A DNA stretch of 64,000 nucleotides from positions 62,001-126,000 of the forward strand of contig DATKMK010000122.1 of assembly GCA_035541895.1 (NCBI GenBank), read 5' to 3'. Below the pieces are notes generated by a model that was not told the origin of the DNA, did not search any database, and saw only the letters and a program-made list of their open reading frames with translations. A program made the position numbers and the translations under genes. The stretch comes from DATKMK01 sp035541895. GTDB lineage: Bacteria > Desulfobacterota > Binatia > HRBIN30 > JACQVA1. Shown in pieces: positions 8,771 to 21,433 of this stretch (its first letter is position 1; each line of letters opens with the position of its first letter).

Positions 8771-10291
8771 ATGCCGCAACGAATTCTGGCATTGGATATC
8801 GAAGAGGCCGAGGTCAAGGCCGCACTGCTGGAAACCAGCTTTCGCGACTACCGCATTGCCGGCCTCTACCGCGATGCGCTCACGCCTGGTGGCTCGGTGT
8901 CCGATCAACTCCGCCGCTTCCTGGACAGTCATCAACTGGCCGGCGATACCGTCGTGTCGACGCTGCCGGGACGCTTCGTCTCGCACCGCGTGTTCTTCCT
9001 GCCGTTCCGCGATCGCAAGCGACTGAATCAGACGATCCCCTTTGAGTTGGAGTCGCAGGTGCCGTTCGGCCTCGATGAAGTCGTCGTCGACTACCAAGTA
9101 CTGCGCCGCGACAGTTCCGGAACGACCGTGCTGGCGGCGATGGTGCAGAAGACCGACCTCGCCGCGCATCTCGCGACCTTGAGCGCGGCCGGTGTCGATC
9201 CGAAGGTGGTGGACTTTGCCCCGTTGACCGCCATCAACGTTTTGCGCGTCCTCGGGCGAGATCTCCCGGCGACGCTCGCCTTGGTCGAGTTCAACGACAC
9301 CAACGCCAACGTGCTGCTGTACCGCAATCGAGAGCTGGTGGGATTGCGAAGCGTCTCGCTGGTGCGATCGCATGCAACCTCCAACGGCAGCGGCGGGGCC
9401 AACAACGGACATTCGGATGCATCATCGTCGCAGGACTCCGGCGACGCGAGCGCCCGCGCCGCCGCGATCGACATTCGCTGGACGCTGATGGTGCTCAACG
9501 GCGCGCCGCTCGATGACCAACTGCCCTGCTACCTGACCGGCGTGTCGACCTGGGTGGATTCGGTCGCACCGCGGCTCGAGCATGATGCCCACCTGTCGCT
9601 TCGCCGGCTGGACCGGCGTACGCTCCCCAGCGTCCCGGTCGAAGCCGCGGCTGCGTTGCCGATGTGCACCAGCCCCCTCGGCTTGGCGCTGCGTGAGGTC
9701 GCGCCCTCGACGGCGCTTGGCCTGAACTTCCGGCGCGCCGAGTTCGCCTATCATCGCGGTCAGCAAGAAGTTCGTCGCGCGCTCATGCGCGTCGGCATAC
9801 TGGCGGTGGTGCTGGTCTTGCTCACGATCGTGAACCTCTTCATGGCCTATCAGCAACAAGTCAATCGGCTGGGTGCAATCGATGCGCGCATTCGCGAAGT
9901 GTTCAAGGCCACGCTCCCCGACGAGCGCCCGGTCAATGAGCGCGCTCAGCTCCAGGCGGAGATCGACAAGGCCGAACAACGCATCAACCTGCTCGGCGGC
10001 ATCGTATCGTTGTCCGGCGTGGCGGCGATCGACGTCGCCCGCGGCATCTCCGCGTCCATCCCAGTCCAAAGCAAGATCGACATCGACGAATACTCCTTCG
10101 ATCCCGAGGGGGTTCGCATTCGCGCGAAGACAGACGCGTTCGAGACCGTCGACGCGATCAAGCAATCGCTGACGCCATTGCCGTATTTCAAGGACGTACA
10201 GGTGAAGGACGTGAAGGCCGGTCCGGACGGCAAAGACGTGACCTTCCGCCTGCTGTTGCTGATGACCAAGGATACACACGTAGGCGAGTGA
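8771..10291 (+). CDS. gspL: Type II secretion assembly protein GspL
   Basis: This is the inner-membrane assembly protein linking GspE to GspM. The N-terminal half (about 1-320) has the actin-like PilM/GspL fold, beginning RILALDIEEAEVKAALLE. A low-complexity Ser/Gly/Asn-rich insert lies near residues 200-225. A single transmembrane helix at about 338-358 (VGILAVVLVLLTIVNLFMAY) leads to a periplasmic coiled-coil and ferredoxin-like domain. The length is 506 residues. Its stop overlaps the gspM start. Confidence 0.9.
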   Translation: MPQRILALDIEEAEVKAALLETSFRDYRIAGLYRDALTPGGSVSDQLRRFLDSHQLAGDTVVSTLPGRFVSHRVFFLPFRDRKRLNQTIPFELESQVPFGLDEVVVDYQVLRRDSSGTTVLAAMVQKTDLAAHLATLSAAGVDPKVVDFAPLTAINVLRVLGRDLPATLALVEFNDTNANVLLYRNRELVGLRSVSLVRSHATSNGSGGANNGHSDASSSQDSGDASARAAAIDIRWTLMVLNGAPLDDQLPCYLTGVSTWVDSVAPRLEHDAHLSLRRLDRRTLPSVPVEAAAALPMCTSPLGLALREVAPSTALGLNFRRAEFAYHRGQQEVRRALMRVGILAVVLVLLTIVNLFMAYQQQVNRLGAIDARIREVFKATLPDERPVNERAQLQAEIDKAEQRINLLGGIVSLSGVAAIDVARGISASIPVQSKIDIDEYSFDPEGVRIRAKTDAFETVDAIKQSLTPLPYFKDVQVKDVKAGPDGKDVTFRLLLLMTKDTHVGE

Positions 10292-10932
10292 TGGCGTTCG
10301 ATCCGCGACAGATGGTCAACTTCTACCAGCGGCTGTCGCCGCGGGAGCGCCTGTTGCTGGTGCTTGCCGTCGGTTCGGTCGTGCTGATCTCGCTCTACAG
10401 CTTCGTCTTCGACCCGTTGGTGAGTGGACGCGAAGCGCTGCAAAAGCGCATCGTAGCGCGCGAGAAGGATCTCGCGGAGATTCAGGTGCAGCGCGTCCGC
10501 TACCTGGAAATGCTGCGGCAGATCGAAGCCAACCAAGCGGTGCTCGTCCGCACCGAGCCGAACTTCTCGCTGTTTGCCCATCTGCAAAACGCCGTCACCC
10601 AGGTGCTGTCGCGCGAGCACATCGCGTCGATGAACCCCACCGACAAGAATCTCAGCGACGAGTACCAAGAGCAGTCGGTCGAGATCAAATTGACGGCGGT
10701 CACGCTCCAGCAATTGGTCGACGTGATGTATCGCATTGAGAAGGGGGACGTGGGATTGCGGATCTCGCGGTTGCAGGTGAAGAAGCGGTACAACGACCCG
10801 CAGAACTTCGACATCACGGCGAACGTCTCGCTGCTCAAACCGCGCAACGCGCCGGCTTCGGCGGCGCCCGCGAGCGGTGCAGCGATCCCCGCCGCCCCGC
10901 CGGCGCCGGCTGCTGCAGGAGCTCAAAGCTGA
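10291..10932 (+). CDS. gspM: Type II secretion protein GspM
   Basis: This is the small bitopic inner-membrane partner of GspL. It is a 213-residue protein with a short cytoplasmic tail, one transmembrane helix at about residues 25-45 (LLLVLAVGSVVLISLYSFVF), a coiled-coil segment and a periplasmic domain. It ends in a Pro/Ala-rich tail. The ATG at 10291 overlaps the gspL stop as TGATG; a GTG three bases earlier is possible. The call rests on topology and position between gspL and gspN. Confidence 0.85.
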   Translation: MAFDPRQMVNFYQRLSPRERLLLVLAVGSVVLISLYSFVFDPLVSGREALQKRIVAREKDLAEIQVQRVRYLEMLRQIEANQAVLVRTEPNFSLFAHLQNAVTQVLSREHIASMNPTDKNLSDEYQEQSVEIKLTAVTLQQLVDVMYRIEKGDVGLRISRLQVKKRYNDPQNFDITANVSLLKPRNAPASAAPASGAAIPAAPPAPAAAGAQS

Positions 10933-11876
10933 TGCGTCTGCCGCGTCTTCGACTGCCGTTCCGCCTACGGGTGCCGCGCCCGTCGTTCGAGTGGATCGGC
11001 GACTGGCTGAGTCGGAGCCTCGTGCTCTACGGTGTGTACACGTGCGTCCTCTTCTTGATCTTCATGATTGTCAACTTTCCGCACGAGGTCGTGGTGCGGC
11101 GAGTGCTCGGTACCTTCGATCTCGGACAGGTGCAGCTCGATTTCAATGCCGTCCGCTTCGCCTGGCATCGTGGCTACGAGTTGCAAGGCGTCAAAGTCTC
11201 GCTCCCGACCGGGCCGTCGGAATACACACCGGTGATCGAGGCGTCGACGTTCGACGTGCGGCCGGCGTTGGCGAGCTTGATCAAAGGGCAGCTCAATCAG
11301 TGGCAGTGGCAGGCCGAGTTGTACGGTGGAATCGTCGCCGGCGAATGGATCATGAACCCTGCAACCAAAGCCGGAACCGCGCAAATTGCTTTGACCAAGA
11401 TCGATCTCGGTCGCCATCGAGCGCTAGCCGCGCAACTCGACGAAGGTCAGATTACCGGTCAGCTTTCCGGCGTCTTGTCGGCGCAGATTTCGCCCCGCGA
11501 TGCGCGCGCCGCGCAGGTCACCGGCGATCTCACCATCGCACGGCCGGGGGTACTCGGTGCGAAGGTCAAAGGGTTCAAGCTTCCCGATCTGCAGTTCAAC
11601 CAAGGCAAGGGCAAATTCACGCTCAAAGCCGACCGGCTCGACTTGCAGGACGTCAAATTCACCGGCGATCAATTGAACGCCAGCGTCAGCGGCCAAATCG
11701 TCTTTCGTCAACCGGCATCGGCCAGCACGCTGAATCTGCGCGCCACACTCGAGCCCAGTCCGGCAACCCCGGATCAAATCAAGGTGCTGCTCGCGCTCAT
11801 ACCCCGAGCGCCGAACGCGAAGCCCGACGCCCCGTTCACCATCACCGGCACGCTCGCCGCACCCCAGGTGAAGTAG
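10932..11876 (+). CDS. gspN: Type II secretion protein GspN
   Basis: This is a 314-residue protein of the GspN family, bitopic with an N-terminal transmembrane helix at about residues 34-53 and a large periplasmic part. It starts with TGATG overlap on gspM and is the last gene of the secretion operon. The C-terminal half is rich in short beta-strand-like segments (GQITGQLSGVLSAQIS and similar), as in AsmA-related GspN proteins. The exact function of GspN is not settled in the family. secA follows after 78 nt. Confidence 0.85.
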   Translation: MRLPRLRLPFRLRVPRPSFEWIGDWLSRSLVLYGVYTCVLFLIFMIVNFPHEVVVRRVLGTFDLGQVQLDFNAVRFAWHRGYELQGVKVSLPTGPSEYTPVIEASTFDVRPALASLIKGQLNQWQWQAELYGGIVAGEWIMNPATKAGTAQIALTKIDLGRHRALAAQLDEGQITGQLSGVLSAQISPRDARAAQVTGDLTIARPGVLGAKVKGFKLPDLQFNQGKGKFTLKADRLDLQDVKFTGDQLNASVSGQIVFRQPASASTLNLRATLEPSPATPDQIKVLLALIPRAPNAKPDAPFTITGTLAAPQVK

Positions 11877-11954
11877 GCGCCACCTTGATCTTTCGGCGTC
11901 GGGTGGGCACCATACGGTGTTCGCGCGCAACGGATATCCATCGATAGCGGGACC

Positions 11955-15581
<3,627 letters not shown>

Positions 15582-15656
15582 CGCGTCGCCGTAGCGGGCG
15601 GCGCGCAACTGTCCGATGACTTGCCACGGTCGCGCGGTGGTGCGAGCATCGCGCCG

Positions 15657-16745
15657 ATGCGCATCGTCGGCCAATTGATCGGCTTGTTCTCGTTCGACAT
15701 CGGATATGAGATCGACCTCGATCGTGCACGAGTCCTAACCGATCCGGGCGAGACCGACGCCCAGGCGCGGCGCCGGGCGGCGCCGCCGTACTTGGCATAC
15801 GCTTCGCCCCCGCTGCGGCTGCGATTGGGTAGTCGCGACGTTCGCCTCGGCGACGCGACGGTCGCGGCAGCGGTGAGCGCGGTGATTCACGATTTCGGCG
15901 CCGTCACGGTCGCCTTCCGCATGCCACTCGATTGTGCCGTGACGTCGTTACCCCCGCTGACGGCGACGCTCACCGGGGCTGGCCCGCTCGAGGGCGAAGC
16001 CAGGCGGGTGCTCGAACACCTCTTCGCTCGCATCGCGCCGGCGGTCAGCAAGCCCGGATTGAATCCATTCGTCGAGGATTACTATGTGATTCAGACCGAC
16101 CACATCGATCCGCCCGTCGCCGTCGACGAATGGATCGCGCAGACGCGCGGCCCGCTCGCCTCGGCGCTGCGCTGCGAGCCGACCGCACTCTCCGAAGCCG
16201 AGGTCGCCGACGTGTTTCGCATGCGCCTCTCGTACTATCCTGACGACTTGTTGGTGACCGAGTGGAACGTCGCGTTGATCGTCGACCAGGACTACCGCGA
16301 GACGATCGACGTGCTCGAGTACCTCAACGTGCAATTGGTGGAACTGCGCTACTACGATGCCCTGCTGGATCGGCGCGTCGCGGACACCTACGGCATGACG
16401 GCCACGCGCACGCGCAGTTTTCCGCTTGTGCAGCGGCGCTTTCGACGCGCAATCGAAGAGCTGGCGGCGATCCGGGTCGACGTGGCAACCGTTTTCGATC
16501 GCGTGCACAACGCGCTCAAATTGAGCGGCAATCTGTACCTGGCAAAGGTGTACACGCGCACCGCCGAGCGGTTGGGCTTGCGCGCCTGGGAAGAGAGCGT
16601 CGCCAGCAAATTGGACGTGCTCCACAAAATGTACGATGTCCTGGTGCAGCGGGTGACGACGGCGCGGGCGGAAGCGTTGGAATTGGCCATCATCCTTTTG
16701 ATCGTTGTGGAGATCGCCCTCTTCGTCATCGGTCGGGGCGGATGA
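15657..16745 (+). CDS. RMD1/DUF155 family membrane protein
   Basis: This is a 362-residue protein resembling the RMD1/YagE (DUF155) family. The conserved core is around residues 185-215 (RLSYYPDDLLVTEWNVALIV) and is followed by a long helical region. A single C-terminal transmembrane segment (about 340-358, ELAIILLIVVEIALFVI) would anchor it in the inner membrane with most of the protein on the cytoplasmic side. Family members in fungi act in mitochondrial or meiotic processes; a bacterial function is not established. The ATG at 15657 is preferred over upstream codons because it gives the conserved N-terminus. It starts 75 nt after secA on the same strand. Confidence 0.75.
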   Translation: MRIVGQLIGLFSFDIGYEIDLDRARVLTDPGETDAQARRRAAPPYLAYASPPLRLRLGSRDVRLGDATVAAAVSAVIHDFGAVTVAFRMPLDCAVTSLPPLTATLTGAGPLEGEARRVLEHLFARIAPAVSKPGLNPFVEDYYVIQTDHIDPPVAVDEWIAQTRGPLASALRCEPTALSEAEVADVFRMRLSYYPDDLLVTEWNVALIVDQDYRETIDVLEYLNVQLVELRYYDALLDRRVADTYGMTATRTRSFPLVQRRFRRAIEELAAIRVDVATVFDRVHNALKLSGNLYLAKVYTRTAERLGLRAWEESVASKLDVLHKMYDVLVQRVTTARAEALELAIILLIVVEIALFVIGRGG

Positions 16746-16802
16746 CCGAAGACCGCCTCTGCATGGCCGGCATCGTCGTGGTGATGTCGTGAGTTCTCAA
16801 TT

Positions 16803-17357
16803 GTGAACGCGGCGAATGCGGTCAGTGGCCTTCGGCTCGTCGCGCTGCCGCTCCTGCTGGTGTTGGCGTGGTTCGGCTATGCAACGGCGTTCCTGATCGG
16901 GTTGGCGATGTGTCTGTTGTCCGACCTGGTCGACGGCTGGCTTGCGCGGCGGCTGCATCAGAACTCGGCGTGGGGCGCGAAGCTGGATAGCTGGGCCGAT
17001 CTCGCCCTGTACGGGATGTTGCCGCTGGCGGTGTGGTGGCTGTGGCCGGATCTGGTTCAGCAGGAGGCGCGTTACGTCACTGCCGCGCTGGTGAGCTTCA
17101 CGCTGCCGATCGTGATCGGGTTGGCGAAGTTCGGACGCTTGACGAGCTATCACACGTGGGGCGCGAAGGCTTCGTCGGTGCTCATCGGTTTCGGTTTGTT
17201 GCTGCTGTTCGTCTGGCGAACTCCATGGCTGTTCCGGATCGCCGTGGTCGTACTCGCGCTCGCCGAGATGGAAGAGATCGCGATCACTTGGAGTCTGCCG
17301 CACTGGCGTGCAGATGTGCCGTCGATCCGGCATGCGCTGCAGCTGCGCCGATCGTAG
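16803..17357 (+). CDS. CDP-alcohol phosphatidyltransferase family protein
   Basis: This integral membrane enzyme probably joins a CDP-activated alcohol or diacylglycerol to an alcohol. The full family signature D-x2-DG-x2-AR-x8-G-x3-D-x3-D is present with D41, D44, G45, D62 and D66. About six hydrophobic segments fill the 184 residues. The substrate cannot be read from the sequence; pgsA-like phosphatidylglycerophosphate synthase is one option, but the protein lacks other clear PgsA features. The start is GTG at 16803 without a clear ribosome binding site. It ends 45 nt from the convergent protease gene. Confidence 0.85.
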   Translation: MNAANAVSGLRLVALPLLLVLAWFGYATAFLIGLAMCLLSDLVDGWLARRLHQNSAWGAKLDSWADLALYGMLPLAVWWLWPDLVQQEARYVTAALVSFTLPIVIGLAKFGRLTSYHTWGAKASSVLIGFGLLLLFVWRTPWLFRIAVVVLALAEMEEIAITWSLPHWRADVPSIRHALQLRRS

Positions 17358-17402
17358 AGTCACTCTGCCTGACCCCGCGGTTCACTGCGAAGCTGAGGCG
17401 GC

Positions 17403-18746
17403 TCACGACAATCGGCCGCCCATCGGGACTTGAATATTGTACACGTAGTTGCCACGCTGCACGCTGAGCAGCACGCTCTGCGACAGGCGCACCTCGATCA
17501 GCTTCTTGCGGAACATCGTCAGGTTGGTCAGCGGCACGCCGGCGAGAGCGACGACGAAGTCGCCGCTGCGCATGCCGATCCGCGCGGCGTTGCTGTCGGG
17601 GCGCACCGCTCGCACGACCAATGCGCCGCGTGACTCGGCGAGACGAAACCCGAGCAGCGTCCAACTGAGGTCGTCGGCGCGCTCGATCGGATACTGACTC
17701 GCTTGCACCACGATGGTTTGCTCGGTGCCGTCGCGAACGATCGCGAAGCGCAGCGCGCTGTCGGCGGCGTGGTCGCGCACCCGCTGGTCGTACTCATCGC
17801 TCGAATGTACGTCGTGACCGTCGATTGCGAGAATGACGTCCCCACGCGCGACGCCCGCGCGGCTCGCGGGGCTCTCGGCCTCGACGCCACGCACCAGGAC
17901 GCCGCGTTTGCCGCGGACGCCGAAGTGTTGCGCCAGCTCGACGGTGAGGTTCTGCACCACCGCACCGACCCACGGCACCTGTACCTCGCCGAAGGTGATC
18001 AGATCGGTCACGATGCGGCGCGCACGATCGACGGGAATCGCGAAGCCGATGCCTTGCGCGTTCTGATAGATCGCGGTGTTGATGCCGATCAGCTCGCCCT
18101 TGATGTTGAGCAACGGTCCGCCCGAGTTGCCGGGATTGATCGAGGCGTCGGTCTGGATGAAGTCGTAATAGGTCTGATCGTTCTGCTGCAGGCTGCGGCC
18201 GACGGCACTGACCACACCGGTGGTCACGGTATGCGACAGGCCGAACGGGTTGCCGATCGCGATCACCGTCTCGCCGATCATTAGATCGTCCGAATGACCC
18301 ATCTCGACGAACGGCAGCTCCCCCGACGCTTGGACCCTGAGAACGGCGAGGTCCGAGTCGGAATCCGCGCCGACCAGCTTGGCCTCGAACTCGCGATCGC
18401 CCACCAGCGACACATGGATGCGGCTGCCTTTGAGGACGACGTGCTGGTTGGTGAGGATGTAGCCGTCGGCGCGGATGAGCACCCCCGAGCCGAGGCTGGT
18501 GCGCATCACGCGCTCGCGTCGCGGCTCGACGAAGTCGCGAAAGAACTGATCGAACATCGGATCGCGAAAGGCGCCGAACGGATTGGCCTGCTGCTCGACA
18601 ATCTGCTCGGCGGAGACATTGACCACCGCCGGGCTGACCTTCTCGACCGCTTCGACCACCGGCGTCCGGCGCGACGCGTCGCCTGCCGCGACGGGTGAGG
18701 CGCAGAGGATGGCGATGAGTGCAATGAGAGAACGTGTGACGGGCAT
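17403..18746 (-). CDS. Periplasmic HtrA/Deg-type serine protease with two PDZ domains
   Basis: This is a protein quality-control protease of the HtrA family. The ATG at 18746 gives a signal peptide (MPVTRSLIALIAILCASPVAA) and a 447-residue protein. The trypsin-like domain has a complete triad: H102 (TNQHVV), D132 (SDLAVL) and S208 (GNSGGP). Two PDZ domains follow, the first around 275-355 and the second around 370-430. It could be DegP- or DegQ-like; the second PDZ is short. It is transcribed divergently from speA with 132 nt between them. Confidence 0.92.
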   Translation of the reverse strand: MPVTRSLIALIAILCASPVAAGDASRRTPVVEAVEKVSPAVVNVSAEQIVEQQANPFGAFRDPMFDQFFRDFVEPRRERVMRTSLGSGVLIRADGYILTNQHVVLKGSRIHVSLVGDREFEAKLVGADSDSDLAVLRVQASGELPFVEMGHSDDLMIGETVIAIGNPFGLSHTVTTGVVSAVGRSLQQNDQTYYDFIQTDASINPGNSGGPLLNIKGELIGINTAIYQNAQGIGFAIPVDRARRIVTDLITFGEVQVPWVGAVVQNLTVELAQHFGVRGKRGVLVRGVEAESPASRAGVARGDVILAIDGHDVHSSDEYDQRVRDHAADSALRFAIVRDGTEQTIVVQASQYPIERADDLSWTLLGFRLAESRGALVVRAVRPDSNAARIGMRSGDFVVALAGVPLTNLTMFRKKLIEVRLSQSVLLSVQRGNYVYNIQVPMGGRLS

Positions 18747-18807
18747 GGTGGGAGCGGTGCCGAAGCGGATCGAGCAAGTCAAGCGGCGTCTTGGGTTGAG
18801 TGAGCAG

Positions 18808-18835
18808 TTGCGACGGGGCCCAAAGACGCTATAGA
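18808..18835 (+). promoter_or_regulatory. Candidate sigma-70 promoter for speA
   Basis: TTGCGA at 18808 and TATAGA at 18830, with a 16-nt spacer, lie 44 nt before the speA start in the gap between two divergent genes. Each hexamer matches the consensus at four of six positions. This is a pattern match only. Confidence 0.35.
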
Positions 18836-18878
18836 GAATCGAGAGACGGACGATTCGTCGGAGGGAGACGCGAGCACG

Positions 18879-20780
18879 ATGCGAGGATGGACGGTGCGTG
18901 ACAGCCTCGAGCTATACAACGTCACCAATTGGGGCGCGGGATTCTTCTCGGTGAACGAGCGCGGCCATGTCGAGGTGCGGCCGCGCGGCAACGGCGGACC
19001 CGGCGTCGATCTGCTCGACTTGGTGCAGGACCTCGAACAGCGCGGGCTGCGGCCGCCGCTGCTGGTGCGCTTCTCCGACATCCTCGCTGCCCGCGTGCAG
19101 GGCCTGTGCGGCGCGTTCGAGAAGGCGATCGGCGAGTACGGCTACACTGGCAAGTTTCGCGGCGTCTATCCGATCAAGGTCAACCAGCAGCGCCACGTGG
19201 TCGAAGAAATCGTCCAATACGGCGCCGCGCGGGGCGTCGGGCTCGAGGCCGGCAGCAAACCCGAGCTGCTGATCGCGCTCGCAATTCTCGACACCCCCGG
19301 TGCAGTCATTGTCTGCAACGGCTACAAGGATCGCGCCTACATCGAGACGGCATTGTTGGCGCAGCGGCTCGGCCGAACCCCCATCATTGTGGTCGATCGC
19401 TTCCGCGAAGTCGATCTGATCGTCAAGACGTCGCGCGAACTGGGCATCAAGCCGCATATCGGTGTGCGCGCCCGCCTGACCACCAAGGGCGCGGGCAAGT
19501 GGATCGAATCGACGGGCGATCGATCGAAATTCGGTCTCACCGCGGTCGAGATCGTCGAAGCCGTCGAGCTGCTGCAGGCCGAAGGCATGCTCGACTGTCT
19601 GCAATTGTTGCACTTTCACATCGGCTCGCAGATCACCGCCATCCGTGCGCACAAGGACGCGCTCAGCGAAGCCAGCCGCGTCTTCGTCGGCCTGCATCAG
19701 ATGGGCGCCAAGCCGCGGTTCATCGACGTCGGCGGCGGTCTCGGCGTGGACTACGACGGCTCCCAGACCAACTTCCATTCGTCGATGAACTACTCCGTCC
19801 AAGAGTACGCCAACGACGTGGTCGCATCGATCCAAGAAGCCTGCGACAAGGAACACATCCCGCATCCCGACATCGTGACCGAAGCCGGCCGCGCGATGAC
19901 GGCGCATCACTCGGTGCTGATCTTCGACGTCCTCGGCGTGCACGAAATGCTGTCGGGCAAGCCGCCGGAGCCGGTGAAGGACGACGACCACAAGGTGATC
20001 AAAGATCTCGCCGAAATCTGGTCGACGATCTCGCAAAAGAACGTGATCGAAGCGTTCCACGACAGCCTGCAGTTGAAGGAGGAAGCCGCAACGCTGTTCA
20101 GCCTCGGCTACCTCGACCTGCGCGCGCGCGCGCGCGTCGAACGCATGTTCTGGGATTGCTGCGAAAAGATCCTCCGCATCGTGCGCGAGCTGCCGTACGT
20201 GCCCGACGAGTTGGAGCCGTTGGAAAAAGGTTTGGCCGATACCTACTACGGCAACTTCTCGGTCTTCCAATCGGCACCCGACCATTGGGCCGTGAAGCAG
20301 TTGTTCCCGGTGATGCCGATTCACCGCCTCGAGGAGAAGCCGACGCACCGCGGGGTCTTCGCCGACCTGACCTGCGACAGCGACGGCAAGATCGACAAGT
20401 TCATCGATCAACGCGACGTGAAGGACGTGCTCGAACTGCACGCGTGGAACGGCCAGCCCTACTACATCGGCGTCTTCCTTGTCGGCGCCTACCAGGAGAT
20501 CCTCGGCGACCTTCATAATCTCTTCGGTGACACCGACGCCGTGCACGTACGCTTGGGCGCCGACGGCCGCTACGAAGTCGAACACGTGGTCGAAGGCGAT
20601 GAAGTGACCGAGGTGCTGCAGTACGTTCAGTACGACAAGGGGACGCTGATCGAGAAGGTCCGCCGCACCATCGAAGTGGCGATGCGCGCCGGTCAGATCA
20701 GTCTCGAAGATTCCGCCCGCTTGCGCCGCCACTACGAGCAAGGGCTGCAAGAGTACACCTACCTCAGCCGCGACGCGTAG
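18879..20780 (+). CDS. speA: Biosynthetic arginine decarboxylase SpeA
   Basis: SpeA converts arginine to agmatine, the first step of one route to putrescine. The 633-residue length and the sequence from RDSLELYNVTNWGAGFFSVN onward match the biosynthetic SpeA family. The PLP lysine is K100 in YPIKVNQQ. The HFHIGSQ and DVGGGLGVDYDG segments of the alanine racemase-like barrel are present. The start is supported by a GGAGGGAG ribosome binding site at 18860-18867. No other polyamine genes are adjacent. Confidence 0.96.
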   Translation: MRGWTVRDSLELYNVTNWGAGFFSVNERGHVEVRPRGNGGPGVDLLDLVQDLEQRGLRPPLLVRFSDILAARVQGLCGAFEKAIGEYGYTGKFRGVYPIKVNQQRHVVEEIVQYGAARGVGLEAGSKPELLIALAILDTPGAVIVCNGYKDRAYIETALLAQRLGRTPIIVVDRFREVDLIVKTSRELGIKPHIGVRARLTTKGAGKWIESTGDRSKFGLTAVEIVEAVELLQAEGMLDCLQLLHFHIGSQITAIRAHKDALSEASRVFVGLHQMGAKPRFIDVGGGLGVDYDGSQTNFHSSMNYSVQEYANDVVASIQEACDKEHIPHPDIVTEAGRAMTAHHSVLIFDVLGVHEMLSGKPPEPVKDDDHKVIKDLAEIWSTISQKNVIEAFHDSLQLKEEAATLFSLGYLDLRARARVERMFWDCCEKILRIVRELPYVPDELEPLEKGLADTYYGNFSVFQSAPDHWAVKQLFPVMPIHRLEEKPTHRGVFADLTCDSDGKIDKFIDQRDVKDVLELHAWNGQPYYIGVFLVGAYQEILGDLHNLFGDTDAVHVRLGADGRYEVEHVVEGDEVTEVLQYVQYDKGTLIEKVRRTIEVAMRAGQISLEDSARLRRHYEQGLQEYTYLSRDA

Positions 20781-20787
20781 CGGCGAC

Positions 20788-21270
20788 TCACCAACCCTCG
20801 TCGGGATCGGGTGCGTCCCCGCGTAGCAGTTCCACGTCAGCTTGATCTTGCAAGGCTTTGCTCCGGCGACGTGCGGGATCGGCGCCCGCTCGCGATTTCA
20901 ATTCAATCAAATCCGGCTTTCGAACGATCGGGACGCGCACGCCAGCGACGTCGAGATGCTCGGCGCGTTCGATCATCGGATCGAACGCCGCATCGAACAC
21001 CAACTGAATCGGCTCGCCGCTCGCATGACGGAAGTTGAGACGGTGACGAAACGCGCCGACCCGCCGAAACCCGGCGGCGACGAGCGCGTGACTCACCGCC
21101 TCGCGATCGATTTGCGAATGCACGGCGATGTCCGTGTCCGCGGTGGCGCGCGGCACCCCGGAATGAATCCCAACCGCGACGCCTCCGATCAGGGCGTAAC
21201 GCGCCGGCAGCGCGTCGAGGACGCGTGCCGTGTCGACGAGCGCTGCCACCTTGTCCGGTGCCTCGTCCAT
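20788..21270 (-). CDS. Orphan nucleotidyltransferase-fold protein
   Basis: This is a 160-residue protein with a minimal nucleotidyltransferase core: LIGGVAVGIHSG near residue 27 and RATADTDIAV near residue 43, matching the GG/S...DxD pattern of AbiEii/MNT-like enzymes. The C-terminal part (VPIVRKPDLIELKSRAG) resembles the helical tail of such proteins. The ATG at 21270 is chosen because a GGAGG site lies 7 nt upstream. There is no adjacent HEPN or AbiEi-type partner, so a toxin-antitoxin role is not supported. It ends 7 nt from the convergent speA stop. Confidence 0.65.
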   Translation of the reverse strand: MDEAPDKVAALVDTARVLDALPARYALIGGVAVGIHSGVPRATADTDIAVHSQIDREAVSHALVAAGFRRVGAFRHRLNFRHASGEPIQLVFDAAFDPMIERAEHLDVAGVRVPIVRKPDLIELKSRAGADPARRRSKALQDQADVELLRGDAPDPDEGW

Positions 21271-21433
21271 GCCGGTGCCTCCGTGACGCGCCGCAATGAG
21301 CACGCGATCGCGTGCGGTGACGTCCGCGATCGCATCGAGTCCCCTTCGGGGTTGTCGCTCCATTTGCGCAAGCCTACCAGGAACCGGAGGACCTGAAGAT
21401 CGTGCGCGCAACCGGCGCACGCCGGTGCGACTG

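Noticed and set aside
18912..20750. Minus-strand open frame of 612 codons opposite speA
   Set aside because: speA is complete and recognisable on the plus strand; the antisense frame has no motif and typical shadow composition.
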